Shown here: positions 56,498 through 64,000 of the stretch, in pieces
Position numbering within the stretch: the first letter of the stretch is position 1
Layout: the number at the start of each line of letters is the position of its first letter
Origin: Acidobacteriota bacterium
Lineage (GTDB): Bacteria; Acidobacteriota; Blastocatellia; HR10
NCBI GenBank assembly: GCA_030550025.1
Contig: JAUQQC010000004.1
Location: forward strand, 62,001-126,000
Direction: 5' to 3'
DNA: 64,000 bases
The notes under the pieces: generated by a model
The model's database searches: none
What the model was told of the DNA's origin: nothing
Seen by the model: only the letters and a program-made list of their open reading frames with translations
Translations under genes and position numbers: made by a program

Positions 56498-57523
56498 ATG
56501 GGATTCTGGCGAAAAGAACGTGAGGAGAGCACGAGCCTGCTCTCGGGAGCAACGGGGACTTCCCCCGAGGGTTCGGAGCAGGAATCGGGGTTGCTGCAAC
56601 GATTCAAGCGCGCCGTCGCGCGAACCCGTCAGAATCTGATCGAGCGATTTCAGGATCTGGCATCGGGGAAGCGAGCGATTGATCCGGCGCTGCTGGAAGA
56701 GTTAGAGGAGACGCTCCTGGCCACCGATATGGGGCCGCGCACGGTGATGGAGCTTTTGGAGAAAGCACGGGGCGCGCTGGATCGAGAGGCATTGCGCGAC
56801 ATGGAGGCATTGAAGGGATTCCTCCAGTCGGAGTTGCTCGCCATTTTGAGGAGCACGCTTCGAAGCGAGAGCCCGTTGACTGAGGAACGCCTGCGGCGTT
56901 CGGACGTGCGTCCGTATGTGATTCTAGTCGTCGGCGTCAATGGGACGGGGAAGACGACGACCATCGGCAAGCTCGCGTATCGGTTGAAGCGTCAGGGATT
57001 CAGTGTCTTACTCTGTGGCGCTGATACATTTCGCGCGGCGGCGGCTGATCAACTGGAGATTTGGGCCGAACGCGTGGGCGTGCCGATGATCGGGCAGCAG
57101 CCGGGGGCGGATCCGGCCGCCGTGCTCTTTGACGCCCTGCGCTCGGCCAAGGCGCGCCATACGGATGTGGTGATCGCGGACACGGCCGGGCGATTGCACA
57201 CGAAGATCAATCTCATGCAAGAGCTGCAGAAGATGTGCCGCGTTGCTGCGCGCGAGGTCGCGGGCGCTCCACATGAGGTTCTGCTTGTGCTGGATGCCGT
57301 GACTGGGCAAAACGGGTTGGAGCAGGCGCGGCGCTTCCTGGAGGCCGTTCGGGTCACGGGATTGATCTTGACCAAGCTCGATGGGACGGCCAAGGGGGGG
57401 ATCGTTATCGCCATCGCGAAGGAGTTGGGAGTGCCCATCCACTACGTGGGCGTCGGCGAGGCGTTGGAGGACCTCCTCGAGTTCTCCCCGGAGGCTTACG
57501 TCCGCAGCCTCTTGGAGGGGTGA
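56498..57523 (+). CDS. ftsY: Signal recognition particle receptor FtsY
   Basis: This 341-residue SRP GTPase has a helical N domain (residues 30-125) and a G domain with G1 GVNGTGKTT at about 146-154, DTFRAAAADQL, G3 DTAGRLHTK and G4 TKLDGTAKGG. It docks SRP-bound ribosomes at the membrane. The acidic N-terminal A region is short. It has a GGAGGTCGAGGAGGG ribosome region upstream. It converges on the endonuclease V gene with a 15-bp gap. Confidence 0.96.
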   Translation: MGFWRKEREESTSLLSGATGTSPEGSEQESGLLQRFKRAVARTRQNLIERFQDLASGKRAIDPALLEELEETLLATDMGPRTVMELLEKARGALDREALRDMEALKGFLQSELLAILRSTLRSESPLTEERLRRSDVRPYVILVVGVNGTGKTTTIGKLAYRLKRQGFSVLLCGADTFRAAAADQLEIWAERVGVPMIGQQPGADPAAVLFDALRSAKARHTDVVIADTAGRLHTKINLMQELQKMCRVAAREVAGAPHEVLLVLDAVTGQNGLEQARRFLEAVRVTGLILTKLDGTAKGGIVIAIAKELGVPIHYVGVGEALEDLLEFSPEAYVRSLLEG

Positions 57524-57538
57524 ACGGCTTGGTTCGCT

Positions 57539-58246
57539 TCAAAAGAGCCGACCCGTCGTCGGCTCAATCCCTTCACCACGACGGAGACGATTGACGAGCA
57601 GGTGGGCTTGGCGCGTCGGCTCCGGCTGCCGATGCCCGGCCACGCAGCGAAGGACGAGTCGAATCGCGCTCTCCAGGTCAATCTTATGGCCGGGGGAGAC
57701 GAAGATGGGACTCGTGTGGTCTTTCGTTCGCAAGGCGACGCCGACGACTTCGCCGCGGTCGAGCAAGGGCGAAAAGCTGCCCGCCTCCGGAGCCGGTTCC
57801 TCATACGTGCCGACCAGCAGGCTTTTCGCGCATCCGATGGCCGGCAGATCAAGCAGCAGCCCCAGATGGCACGCCAATCCCATGCGTCGCGGATGGGCCA
57901 GCCCTTGACCGTCCAGCAGCAACGCGTCCGGCCAGCGGGTCACCTTCTCGAACGCCTTCAGCACGGCCGGCGCTTCTCGAAATGAGAGCAAGCCCGGAAT
58001 ATACGGAAATCGCGTCACCGTCGTCACGGCGGCTTCTTCGATGACCGCCAGATGCGGGAGCTCCAACACGACGACGGCGGCGAAGATCGTATCCGAACCT
58101 TTGTCGAAAGAGACGTCGGCGCCAGCCACCCACCGCACGCGTTCGACAGCCAGCGGCGTGAAGCGCAACTGCTCGCGCAGCCGAAGTTGGATCTCTATGG
58201 CCTCGCGCGGCGAGACATCCCACGCATGCAGCGGCTTGATCCTCAT
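57539..58246 (-). CDS. nfi: Endonuclease V
   Basis: This 235-residue enzyme has AGADVSFDKG with a catalytic Asp near 44, FPYIPGLLSFREAP with a catalytic Glu, and LLLDGQGLAHPRRMGLACHLGLLLDLPAIGCAKSLL with the second catalytic Asp. Endonuclease V cuts DNA next to deaminated bases such as inosine. Its ATG overlaps the TerC gene stop by 4 bases (ATGA). Confidence 0.95.
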   Translation of the reverse strand: MRIKPLHAWDVSPREAIEIQLRLREQLRFTPLAVERVRWVAGADVSFDKGSDTIFAAVVVLELPHLAVIEEAAVTTVTRFPYIPGLLSFREAPAVLKAFEKVTRWPDALLLDGQGLAHPRRMGLACHLGLLLDLPAIGCAKSLLVGTYEEPAPEAGSFSPLLDRGEVVGVALRTKDHTSPIFVSPGHKIDLESAIRLVLRCVAGHRQPEPTRQAHLLVNRLRRGEGIEPTTGRLF

Positions 58247-59250
58247 CTTCGTGACCTCTCTAATGAGGGTTCTTCGCGTTCCGAGGCGTCCTCCGGATTC
58301 GCCGCCGGCGGATCGGCCGCGACGACGGGAGTGACTTTCGCCGGTCGCAGGATCGAGAGGAGGACAGAGGCGGTCAAGACGCCGGCGACGACTCCGAGCG
58401 CGATCCCAATGGGGATCTTGTAGACATCCGAAAGGAGCATCTTCACACCGACGAAGACGAGGATGATCGAGAGGCCATAGTGTAGGTAGTGGAAGATGCG
58501 CATCAGTCCGGCCAGCGCAAAGTAGAGCGCTCGCAGACCAAGGATGGCGAAGACGTTCGATGTGTAGACGATGAATGGATCATGCGTGATGGCCAGGATG
58601 GCTGGGATCGAGTCCACGGCGAAGACCAAATCGGTCGTCTCCACCACGAGCAGGACGACAAAGAGCGGCGTCGCGAGCGTCCGCTTCATCCTTCGGATGA
58701 AGAATCGTCCATCCACGTACCGCCGCGTGATCGGAATGAGTCGGCGGGCGAGTCGAAGGATGGGATTCCGCTCCGGGTGGATCTCCTTCTCCTTCTCGCG
58801 AGCCATGCGCACGCCAGTCACAATGAGGAAGGCGCCGAAGACGTAGATCGTCCAGTGGAACTTCTGGATCAACGTGACGCCGGCCAAGATGAAGAGGAAG
58901 CGCATGATCAATGCCCCGAGGATGCCCCAGAAGAGGACCTTGTGCTGATAGAGCGCCGGGACGCGGAAATAGGTGAAGATGAGCACGAAGACGAAGATGT
59001 TATCCATGCTGAGCGACTTCTCGATGAGGTAGCCCGTGAGGAACTCCAGCGCGGCGACCCGGCCGAACCAGAAGTAGACGCCGATGTTGAAGAGTATGGC
59101 CAGAACGATCCAGAATGCGCTCCAGCCGAGCGCCTCCTTCAGCTCGATGACGTGCGCCCGACGGTGGAAGACGCCGAGATCAAGCGCGAGCATAGCGACG
59201 ACGAAGAGGCCAAAGGCGAGCCAGAGCCAGAGCTCATGTCCCATCATCAT
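58243..59250 (-). CDS. TerC/Alx-family membrane protein
   Basis: This 335-residue membrane protein has about nine hydrophobic helices and the TerC signature regions GYLIEKSLSMDNIFVFVLIF and VLLVVETTDLVFAVDSIPAILAITHDPFIVYTSNVFAILGLR. Family members such as Alx are linked to manganese export or metal homeostasis. The start overlaps the nadB stop as ATGA with a GGAGG site, and its stop overlaps nfi. No yybP-type riboswitch is possible here because it lies inside the operon. Confidence 0.92.
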   Translation of the reverse strand: MMMGHELWLWLAFGLFVVAMLALDLGVFHRRAHVIELKEALGWSAFWIVLAILFNIGVYFWFGRVAALEFLTGYLIEKSLSMDNIFVFVLIFTYFRVPALYQHKVLFWGILGALIMRFLFILAGVTLIQKFHWTIYVFGAFLIVTGVRMAREKEKEIHPERNPILRLARRLIPITRRYVDGRFFIRRMKRTLATPLFVVLLVVETTDLVFAVDSIPAILAITHDPFIVYTSNVFAILGLRALYFALAGLMRIFHYLHYGLSIILVFVGVKMLLSDVYKIPIGIALGVVAGVLTASVLLSILRPAKVTPVVAADPPAANPEDASEREEPSLERSRR

Positions 59251-60797
59251 GAGAAGACCTCCGTTCCGATCGGATGAGTGAAGATGCCGCGTTCGCAGTG
59301 TTGGAGGGAATGGCAGCGCCAGCGGGCATCATCCGGGATGGGAAAGTCGGTGCGGAAATGCGCGCCGCGACTCTCCTCTCGAAAGAGGGCGGCGCGGGCG
59401 ACGAGCCAGGCGACCGTGGCCATGTGGCGCGTGGCGAGCGTGGACGCGGCGGCACGCAGCTTCTCCAACTCGTCCACGGCCAAGCGCAAGGCATCGCCGT
59501 GACGGATGAGGCCGACGGCGTCCCACATGAGCGTTCGAATACGTTCGGCGATCACTTGGTCTATGAGGGCCTCCTCCGGAGACAGTCCTGGCCATGTCGC
59601 GGAGATCGAAGGGGACGGGGTCGAGAGTGCGCGCCGCGCTGCGCGAGCGCCGAAGACCAAGCCTTCGAGCAGCGAGTTGCTGGCCAAGCGATTGGCCCCG
59701 TGCACGCCGGTGCAGCTCACCTCTCCGGCTGCGAACAAGCCGGCGATCCCCGTCCAGCCCTCAAGATCCGTGCGCACGCCGCCCATGAAGTAGTGCGCCG
59801 CCGGACTGACCGGAATCCACTCGCGCGTCATGTCCAGCCCGTAGCGCCAGCAGGTCTCGTAGATGCGGGGGAAGCGCTCCCGCAGGACGTTCGCCGGCAG
59901 ATGAGTGAGATCGAGATACACGCATTCGGCCTGCGTGCGGTGCAGTTCGCTCACGATGGCGCGGGCGACGACATCGCGTGGGGCCAGCTCCGCCTGTTCG
60001 TGATATCGGAGCATGAATCGTTCGCCGAAGCGATTGCGTAGGACGCCGCCTTCGCCTCGCAGCGCTTCGCTGAGCAAAAAGCGCGGCGCGCCTTCTTGAT
60101 GAAGGGCCGTTGGGTGGAATTGGACGAACTCCATATCGGCCAGCAGGGCGCCGACCTCATACGCCATCGCCATCCCCTCGCCGGTGACGACATCGGGGTT
60201 CGTCGTCTGCGCATAGATGTGTCCAGCGCCTCCGGTGGCGAGGATGACCGCGCGCGCATGCACCGTATGAGATGTGCGCGCGCGCATATCCACATACTGC
60301 ACGCCCTCGCACTGTCCCTCACGAACGAGCAAGCGCAGAGCGAATGCGTGAGGGAGAATCCGAACGCGCGGCAGCTCACGCACGCGTTCGAGCAAAGTTC
60401 GCACGATCTCGCGTCCGGTCGCATCCCCCTGAGCGTGGACGATGCGGCGTCGAGAGTGCGCGGCCTCTTTCCCGAACTCCAACCGATCCCCCACGCGATC
60501 GAAACGGCACCCCCATTCCATCAACTCCCGCACATACTGTGGTCCCTCCTGGACGAGCACGCGCACGGCCTCAGGATCGCATAAGCCAGCGCCCGCGCGC
60601 AGCGTGTCTTCGAAGTGCAAGGCGATCTCATCGTCATCGCTCAGAGCGACGGCCACTCCCCCTTGCGCATACTTCGTGCTCGATTCGGTCAGCTCGTCTT
60701 TGGTCAGGATGAGGACCGATCCCGCTCGCCCCAGCTCCACCGCCGCACGCAGGCCAGCGATCCCGCTGCCGATCACGATGAAGTCGGTCTCGTGCAT
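59247..60797 (-). CDS. nadB: L-aspartate oxidase
   Basis: This 516-residue flavoenzyme has the FAD motif IVIGSGIAGLRAAVELG, TKYAQGGVAVALSDDDEIALHFEDTLRAGAGLCD, RRRIVHAQGDATGREI, FVQFHPTALH and GEVSCTGVHGANRLASNSLLEGLVFGARAA. It oxidises aspartate to iminoaspartate for NAD synthesis. nadA and nadC are not adjacent. It lies 12 bp downstream of recA on the same strand and overlaps the TerC gene. Confidence 0.95.
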   Translation of the reverse strand: MHETDFIVIGSGIAGLRAAVELGRAGSVLILTKDELTESSTKYAQGGVAVALSDDDEIALHFEDTLRAGAGLCDPEAVRVLVQEGPQYVRELMEWGCRFDRVGDRLEFGKEAAHSRRRIVHAQGDATGREIVRTLLERVRELPRVRILPHAFALRLLVREGQCEGVQYVDMRARTSHTVHARAVILATGGAGHIYAQTTNPDVVTGEGMAMAYEVGALLADMEFVQFHPTALHQEGAPRFLLSEALRGEGGVLRNRFGERFMLRYHEQAELAPRDVVARAIVSELHRTQAECVYLDLTHLPANVLRERFPRIYETCWRYGLDMTREWIPVSPAAHYFMGGVRTDLEGWTGIAGLFAAGEVSCTGVHGANRLASNSLLEGLVFGARAARRALSTPSPSISATWPGLSPEEALIDQVIAERIRTLMWDAVGLIRHGDALRLAVDELEKLRAAASTLATRHMATVAWLVARAALFREESRGAHFRTDFPIPDDARWRCHSLQHCERGIFTHPIGTEVFS

Positions 60798-60809
60798 GCT
60801 CGGGGAGCG

Positions 60810-61877
60810 TCACTCCGCCTTCTTCGCTTTTGCCGGAGGCGCCGCTTCCGATTCCGACGCGCGCGCCGCCTCGCGTCGCGGCAGACCAAGGGCCTGTCGG
60901 ATCTCGTTCTCGATCGTGAGCGCCAGATCGGGATTCGCTTTCAGGAAGAGGCGCGCGTTCTCTCGCCCTTGTCCGAGGCGTTCGCCTTTGTAGGAATACC
61001 ACGCTCCGCTCTTCTCGATGAGGCGATGCTCCACGCCGAGGTCCAGGATCTCGCCCTCGCGGGAGATGCCTTCGCTATAGAGCATGTCGAACTCTGCCTC
61101 TTTGAAGGGCGGCGCGACCTTGTTCTTGACGACGCGCACCTTCACGCGATTGCCGATGATCGTCTCGCCGTCTTTGAGCGCATTGGTCCGGCGCATGTCC
61201 AGGCGCACGCTCGCGTAGAACTTCAACGCTTGACCGCCGGTCGTCGTCTCCGGTGAACCGAACATGACGCCGATCTTCTGTCGCATCTGATTGATGAAGA
61301 TGAGCGCCGTGTTGGAGCGATAGACGGCTCCCGCTAATTTTCGCAGGGCTTGCGACATGAGGCGGGCCTGCAGCCCCGGAAGGGCATCGCCCATCTCGCC
61401 TTCTAACTCCGCGCGCGGCACCAGCGCCGCGACTGAATCGATGACGAGCACGTCCACGCCGCCGGATCGGACGAGCGCTTCAGCGATCTCCAGCGCTTGC
61501 TCGCCGCTGTCGGGTTGGGAGACGAGCAGATCGTCAATGCGCACGCCGATCTTCTCCGCATACGCGGCATCTAAGGCGTGCTCGGCATCAATGTACGCGG
61601 CCACGCCTCCGAGCCGCTGTGCTTCGGCCGCCACATGCAGCGCCAGGGTCGTCTTGCCGCTGGCCTCCTGGCCGAAGATCTCCGTGATGCGTCCGCGCGG
61701 GATGCCCCCGACGCCCAACGCGGCATCTAGGCTGAGGCTCGTCGTCGAGATGACCGGGATCTCCTCGACCCTTCGATCGCCGAGCCGCATGATCGCCCCC
61801 TTGCCGAATTGCTTCTCAATCTGGGCGAGGGCGATCTCGATGGCTTTGGCCTTCTTCTCCAATTCGCTCATACCCAT
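60810..61877 (-). CDS. recA: Recombinase RecA
   Basis: This 355-residue protein has Walker [10 protein letters not shown] at about 69-77 (the more usual form has GPESSGKT), the DNA-binding loop 1 region [30 protein letters not shown], loop 2 region [37 protein letters not shown] and an Ala/Glu/Lys-rich C-terminal tail. It drives homologous recombination and SOS induction. An ATG two codons later (61871) is better spaced from GGAG and may be the true start. A palindromic box overlaps the likely -10. Confidence 0.97.
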   Translation of the reverse strand: MGMSELEKKAKAIEIALAQIEKQFGKGAIMRLGDRRVEEIPVISTTSLSLDAALGVGGIPRGRITEIFGQEASGKTTLALHVAAEAQRLGGVAAYIDAEHALDAAYAEKIGVRIDDLLVSQPDSGEQALEIAEALVRSGGVDVLVIDSVAALVPRAELEGEMGDALPGLQARLMSQALRKLAGAVYRSNTALIFINQMRQKIGVMFGSPETTTGGQALKFYASVRLDMRRTNALKDGETIIGNRVKVRVVKNKVAPPFKEAEFDMLYSEGISREGEILDLGVEHRLIEKSGAWYSYKGERLGQGRENARLFLKANPDLALTIENEIRQALGLPRREAARASESEAAPPAKAKKAE

Positions 61878-61889
61878 CTCTCCTGCAGG

Positions 61890-61902
61890 GGGGCTTCGCC
61901 CC
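61890..61902 (-). other. Stable hairpin in the recA leader
   Basis: GGGGC-gaa-GCCCC forms a short GC stem with a GAA triloop just upstream of the GGAG ribosome site. It could tune translation or stabilise the mRNA. Confidence 0.35.
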
Positions 61903-61904
61903 AG

Positions 61905-61918
61905 CGAAGTTTACTTCG
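61905..61918. promoter_or_regulatory. Candidate LexA box upstream of recA
   Basis: CGAAGTTTACTTCG is a 14-bp inverted repeat (arms CGAAGT/ACTTCG around TT), 27 bp before the recA ATG. It has the same CGAA-N6-TTCG layout as the Gram-positive-type SOS box. A minus-strand -10-like TAAACT (61913-61908) lies inside it, with TGGACT at 61937-61932 as the -35, so a bound repressor would block the promoter. Confidence 0.55.
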
Positions 61919-61947
61919 GAGCGACTCGAGAAGTCCAGCACGCGCGC

Positions 61948-62808
61948 TCACGCTCCTGAGGTGGACGCCAGCCGTTTCGCCCCTGCATAGACGTTGAAGC
62001 GTCCGTCGCGAAGGAAACCGATGAGCGTGAGGCCGAAATCGCGGGCCACGGCGACGGCCAGGCTGCTTGGCGCGCCAATGGCCGCCACCACGGGGATACC
62101 GGCCACGAGCGCTTTTTGCACCAGCTCGAAGCTCGCGCGCCCGCTCAGGAGAACGATCGTGCGGGAGGCCGGAATCCGATCGGCGAGCACCAGGTGTCCG
62201 ATCACCTTATCCATGGCATTGTGGCGACCCACGTCTTCGCGTACGAGCAGAAGCCGTCCCTGCTCGTCAAAGAGCGCCGAGGCGTGAACGCCTCCCGTAT
62301 GGGCGAAGAGCGTTTGCGCGCGTCGCGCGATCTCCGAGAGGGAGAAGATCGTCTCGCGAGAGAGGGGGGCCATTTCGGCAACCGGATGTCGAACGAGCGC
62401 GCGCACGAGCTCCAGCGATGCCTTCCCGCAGATGCCGCAGCTTGAGGTCGTGTAGAAGTTCCGGCTGAATCGCGCCGGATCCACATCCACGCCTTCGGCC
62501 AGGACGACATTCACGACATTACGGGAAGCATCGCCTTCGTGCTCGGAGCAGTAGTGGATGTCTCGAATATCTTGACGACTCCGAATCACGCCTTCGGCGA
62601 AGAGGAATCCGATGGCCAGCTCGAAATCATGGCCCGGCGTGCGCATGGTCACGGCGAGGCTGTGCGCGACCCACGTCCCTCCTTCGCGCCACAGCACGCG
62701 CACTTCCATCGGTTCTTCGACGGCCAAGGCCTCTTCCCGCACGTGGACGCTCTCTCGCTCGACGGCGAGCACGGGAGCGCAGCACATCAGGTCCGAGGGC
62801 TCTCGCAT
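61948..62808 (-). CDS. fdhD: Formate dehydrogenase accessory sulfurtransferase FdhD
   Basis: This 286-residue protein has the FdhD signature TSSCGICGKASLELV with the sulfur-carrying cysteines at about 124 and 127, and REDVGRHNAMDKVIGHL. FdhD transfers sulfur to the molybdenum cofactor of formate dehydrogenases. The ATG at 62808 has a GAGGAGG site and lies 10 bp after the oxidoreductase stop, so the two are co-transcribed. Confidence 0.95.
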   Translation of the reverse strand: MREPSDLMCCAPVLAVERESVHVREEALAVEEPMEVRVLWREGGTWVAHSLAVTMRTPGHDFELAIGFLFAEGVIRSRQDIRDIHYCSEHEGDASRNVVNVVLAEGVDVDPARFSRNFYTTSSCGICGKASLELVRALVRHPVAEMAPLSRETIFSLSEIARRAQTLFAHTGGVHASALFDEQGRLLLVREDVGRHNAMDKVIGHLVLADRIPASRTIVLLSGRASFELVQKALVAGIPVVAAIGAPSSLAVAVARDFGLTLIGFLRDGRFNVYAGAKRLASTSGA

Positions 62809-62818
62809 CGTCGCCTCC

Positions 62819-64000
62819 TCATGCCGTTGGCGCTGAGTCCGGGAGGACTTCGACGATCGCATTGCGGAAGGCCGGCATGCCGCATTCGGGATCGCAGGCG
62901 CCGCGAGGGATGAGCGCGTTGGCTTCCGGCCAATACATCATCACCACGCCGGGACAAATCGGCCCCGATCGTGCGCGTCCGCGGAATTCTCCGCTCTCGG
63001 ACCGTACGAGGATGGGATCGCCATCGCAAAGGCCGAGACGCCGCATATCCTCCGGCGCGAGGATCACGTCCTCGCGGCGCGCTTGGGCGAGCCCATCCCG
63101 GTCGCCAAAGACCATGCTGTTGAACTGCTTCCCGCGACGGGTCGTCAGGTGAAAGCGGCCTGCGGGGACGTCGCGATCGGGTGGCACAAGGGGCGTGAAG
63201 CGCGCTCTCCCGCTCGGCGTGGGGAATCGGCCCCCTTCGCCGAGTCGCGGGCCGCCCCATTGGATTTGATCTCCGCGTCGCCGCAAGTTTTGAATCCCTT
63301 CATAGAATGGCACAAGACGCGCGATCTCCTCTCGAATCGCTTCGGTCGAAGCGAAGGTGATCTCCGCCGCGAGTTCGGGACGGACGCGCCGCGCGATCTC
63401 CACCAGCACGCGCCATTCCTCGCGCGCCTCGGGCAGGCGCGGCCCCGGAATTTCAGGATTGAAGATGATGCGTCGTTCGGTCGTCGTCTCCGTACTGCCG
63501 CCGGCCATCTCGTAGCGCGTTGTCGCCGGAAGGATCAGGACCGTATCGGCTGGGTCCACAAGCATCTGCGGATTGAGGACGATGTCGTGATGCACGCGCA
63601 ACGGGATGCGCGCGAGGGCTTCCTGGACGAATTGGCTGTCGGGGAGAACGCCCGCGAGGTTGCTGCCGATCAGATAGAGCATGTCCAACTCCCCGCGATG
63701 CGCCGCTTCGATCATCTCCGCGACAAAATATCCGCGCCAGGCGGGGACAGGGAATCCCCATGCTGCGGCCAACCGCTCGGCGCTTTGCTCGGTGATCGAG
63801 AGGCCACCCGGGAATTGGTTGGGGACGGCGCCCATCTCCGCTCCCCCCTGGACGCCGGAATGGCCACGAATGGCGACGAGCCCGCAATGGGGACGTCCGA
63901 GCATCCCACGCGCCAGCGCCAGATTGACGATGGCCTTGACATTAGCCACGCCGTGCTCGTGCATGGTCACGCCCATGGACCAAATGAATACGGCCGTTCG
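62819..64000 (-). CDS. FdhF/YdeP-type molybdopterin oxidoreductase, C-terminal part (5' end outside window)
   Basis: The frame is open through base 64000; 393 residues are visible. They include [39 protein letters not shown] and [24 protein letters not shown], characteristic of the YdeP/FdhF branch, and a C-terminal molydopterin dinucleotide-binding domain ([35 protein letters not shown]). The active-site Sec or Cys and cofactor loops lie upstream of the window. Coupling to fdhD supports a formate-dehydrogenase-like activity. Confidence 0.9.
   Translation of the reverse strand, partial: RTAVFIWSMGVTMHEHGVANVKAIVNLALARGMLGRPHCGLVAIRGHSGVQGGAEMGAVPNQFPGGLSITEQSAERLAAAWGFPVPAWRGYFVAEMIEAAHRGELDMLYLIGSNLAGVLPDSQFVQEALARIPLRVHHDIVLNPQMLVDPADTVLILPATTRYEMAGGSTETTTERRIIFNPEIPGPRLPEAREEWRVLVEIARRVRPELAAEITFASTEAIREEIARLVPFYEGIQNLRRRGDQIQWGGPRLGEGGRFPTPSGRARFTPLVPPDRDVPAGRFHLTTRRGKQFNSMVFGDRDGLAQARREDVILAPEDMRRLGLCDGDPILVRSESGEFRGRARSGPICPGVVMMYWPEANALIPRGACDPECGMPAFRNAIVEVLPDSAPTA

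Noticed and set aside
58243-59250. Possible Mn riboswitch for the TerC gene
   Set aside because: The gene starts inside the nadB stop codon, leaving no leader.

Overview
The window looks like a chromosomal segment of a high-GC, Gram-negative Acidobacteriota-type bacterium (inference). The best clues are two very long outer-membrane receptors of the Oar type (signal peptide, carboxypeptidase-regulatory-like domain, TonB plug, large beta-barrel), a lipoprotein PstS with an OprP-like porin, LmbE-type deacetylases and CehA-type metallohydrolases, and the mixed-Gram character of the housekeeping genes. No rRNA, tRNA, CRISPR array, integrase or intact insertion sequence was seen.

Region 1 (1-30.7 kb) is one co-directional minus-strand catabolic locus. 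Read in transcription order it has a LacI-type regulator, iolB, iolC, iolD, an Oar-like receptor, an LmbE-family deacetylase, an APC permease, a PfkB kinase, a GH4 glycosidase, mmsA/iolA, a second Oar-like receptor, a PHP-type (CehA) hydrolase, a GH38 alpha-mannosidase, an unknown secreted protein, a zinc MDR dehydrogenase, a frameshifted coiled-coil gene and a ribose/inositol-type ABC ATPase plus permease. Many junctions are 4-base ATGA overlaps. It reads as a glycan/inositol utilisation locus: outer-membrane uptake, periplasmic trimming, import, then the late steps of myo-inositol breakdown. iolG, iolE and iolJ are not in the window.

Region 2 (30.7-32.8 kb) is a divergently transcribed pair: a TPR protein with a C-terminal Fis-like HTH, and 16 bp downstream a 121-residue exported Gly/Trp-rich protein carrying a repeated GVTAGGRP motif. 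It has a near-consensus promoter back-to-back with the lacI promoter and ends at a strong hairpin. This is the best candidate for an undescribed system.

Region 3 (32.8-41.8 kb) is a complete phosphate operon on the minus strand (porin, pstS, pstC, pstA, pstB, phoU, phoB, phoR) with a DUF4922-type gene upstream.

Region 4 (41.9-50.1 kb) holds a GNAT acetyltransferase, a minus-strand proteostasis operon (htpX, grpE, clpA/C-like, LolA-like secreted protein), then a plus-strand set (unknown 112-aa gene, HypE-like AIR synthase, folP).

Region 5 (50.1-52.8 kb) is atypical: an orphan stretch with weakly supported ORFs, a good minus-strand promoter and an inverted repeat, followed by a seven-bladed FG-GAP propeller protein.

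Region 6 (53-64 kb) is housekeeping: aspartase, lysS, a small conserved-looking protein, ftsY, endonuclease V, TerC/Alx, nadB, recA (with a candidate LexA box over its -10), fdhD and the 3' part of an FdhF/YdeP-type molybdopterin oxidoreductase that runs off the window end.
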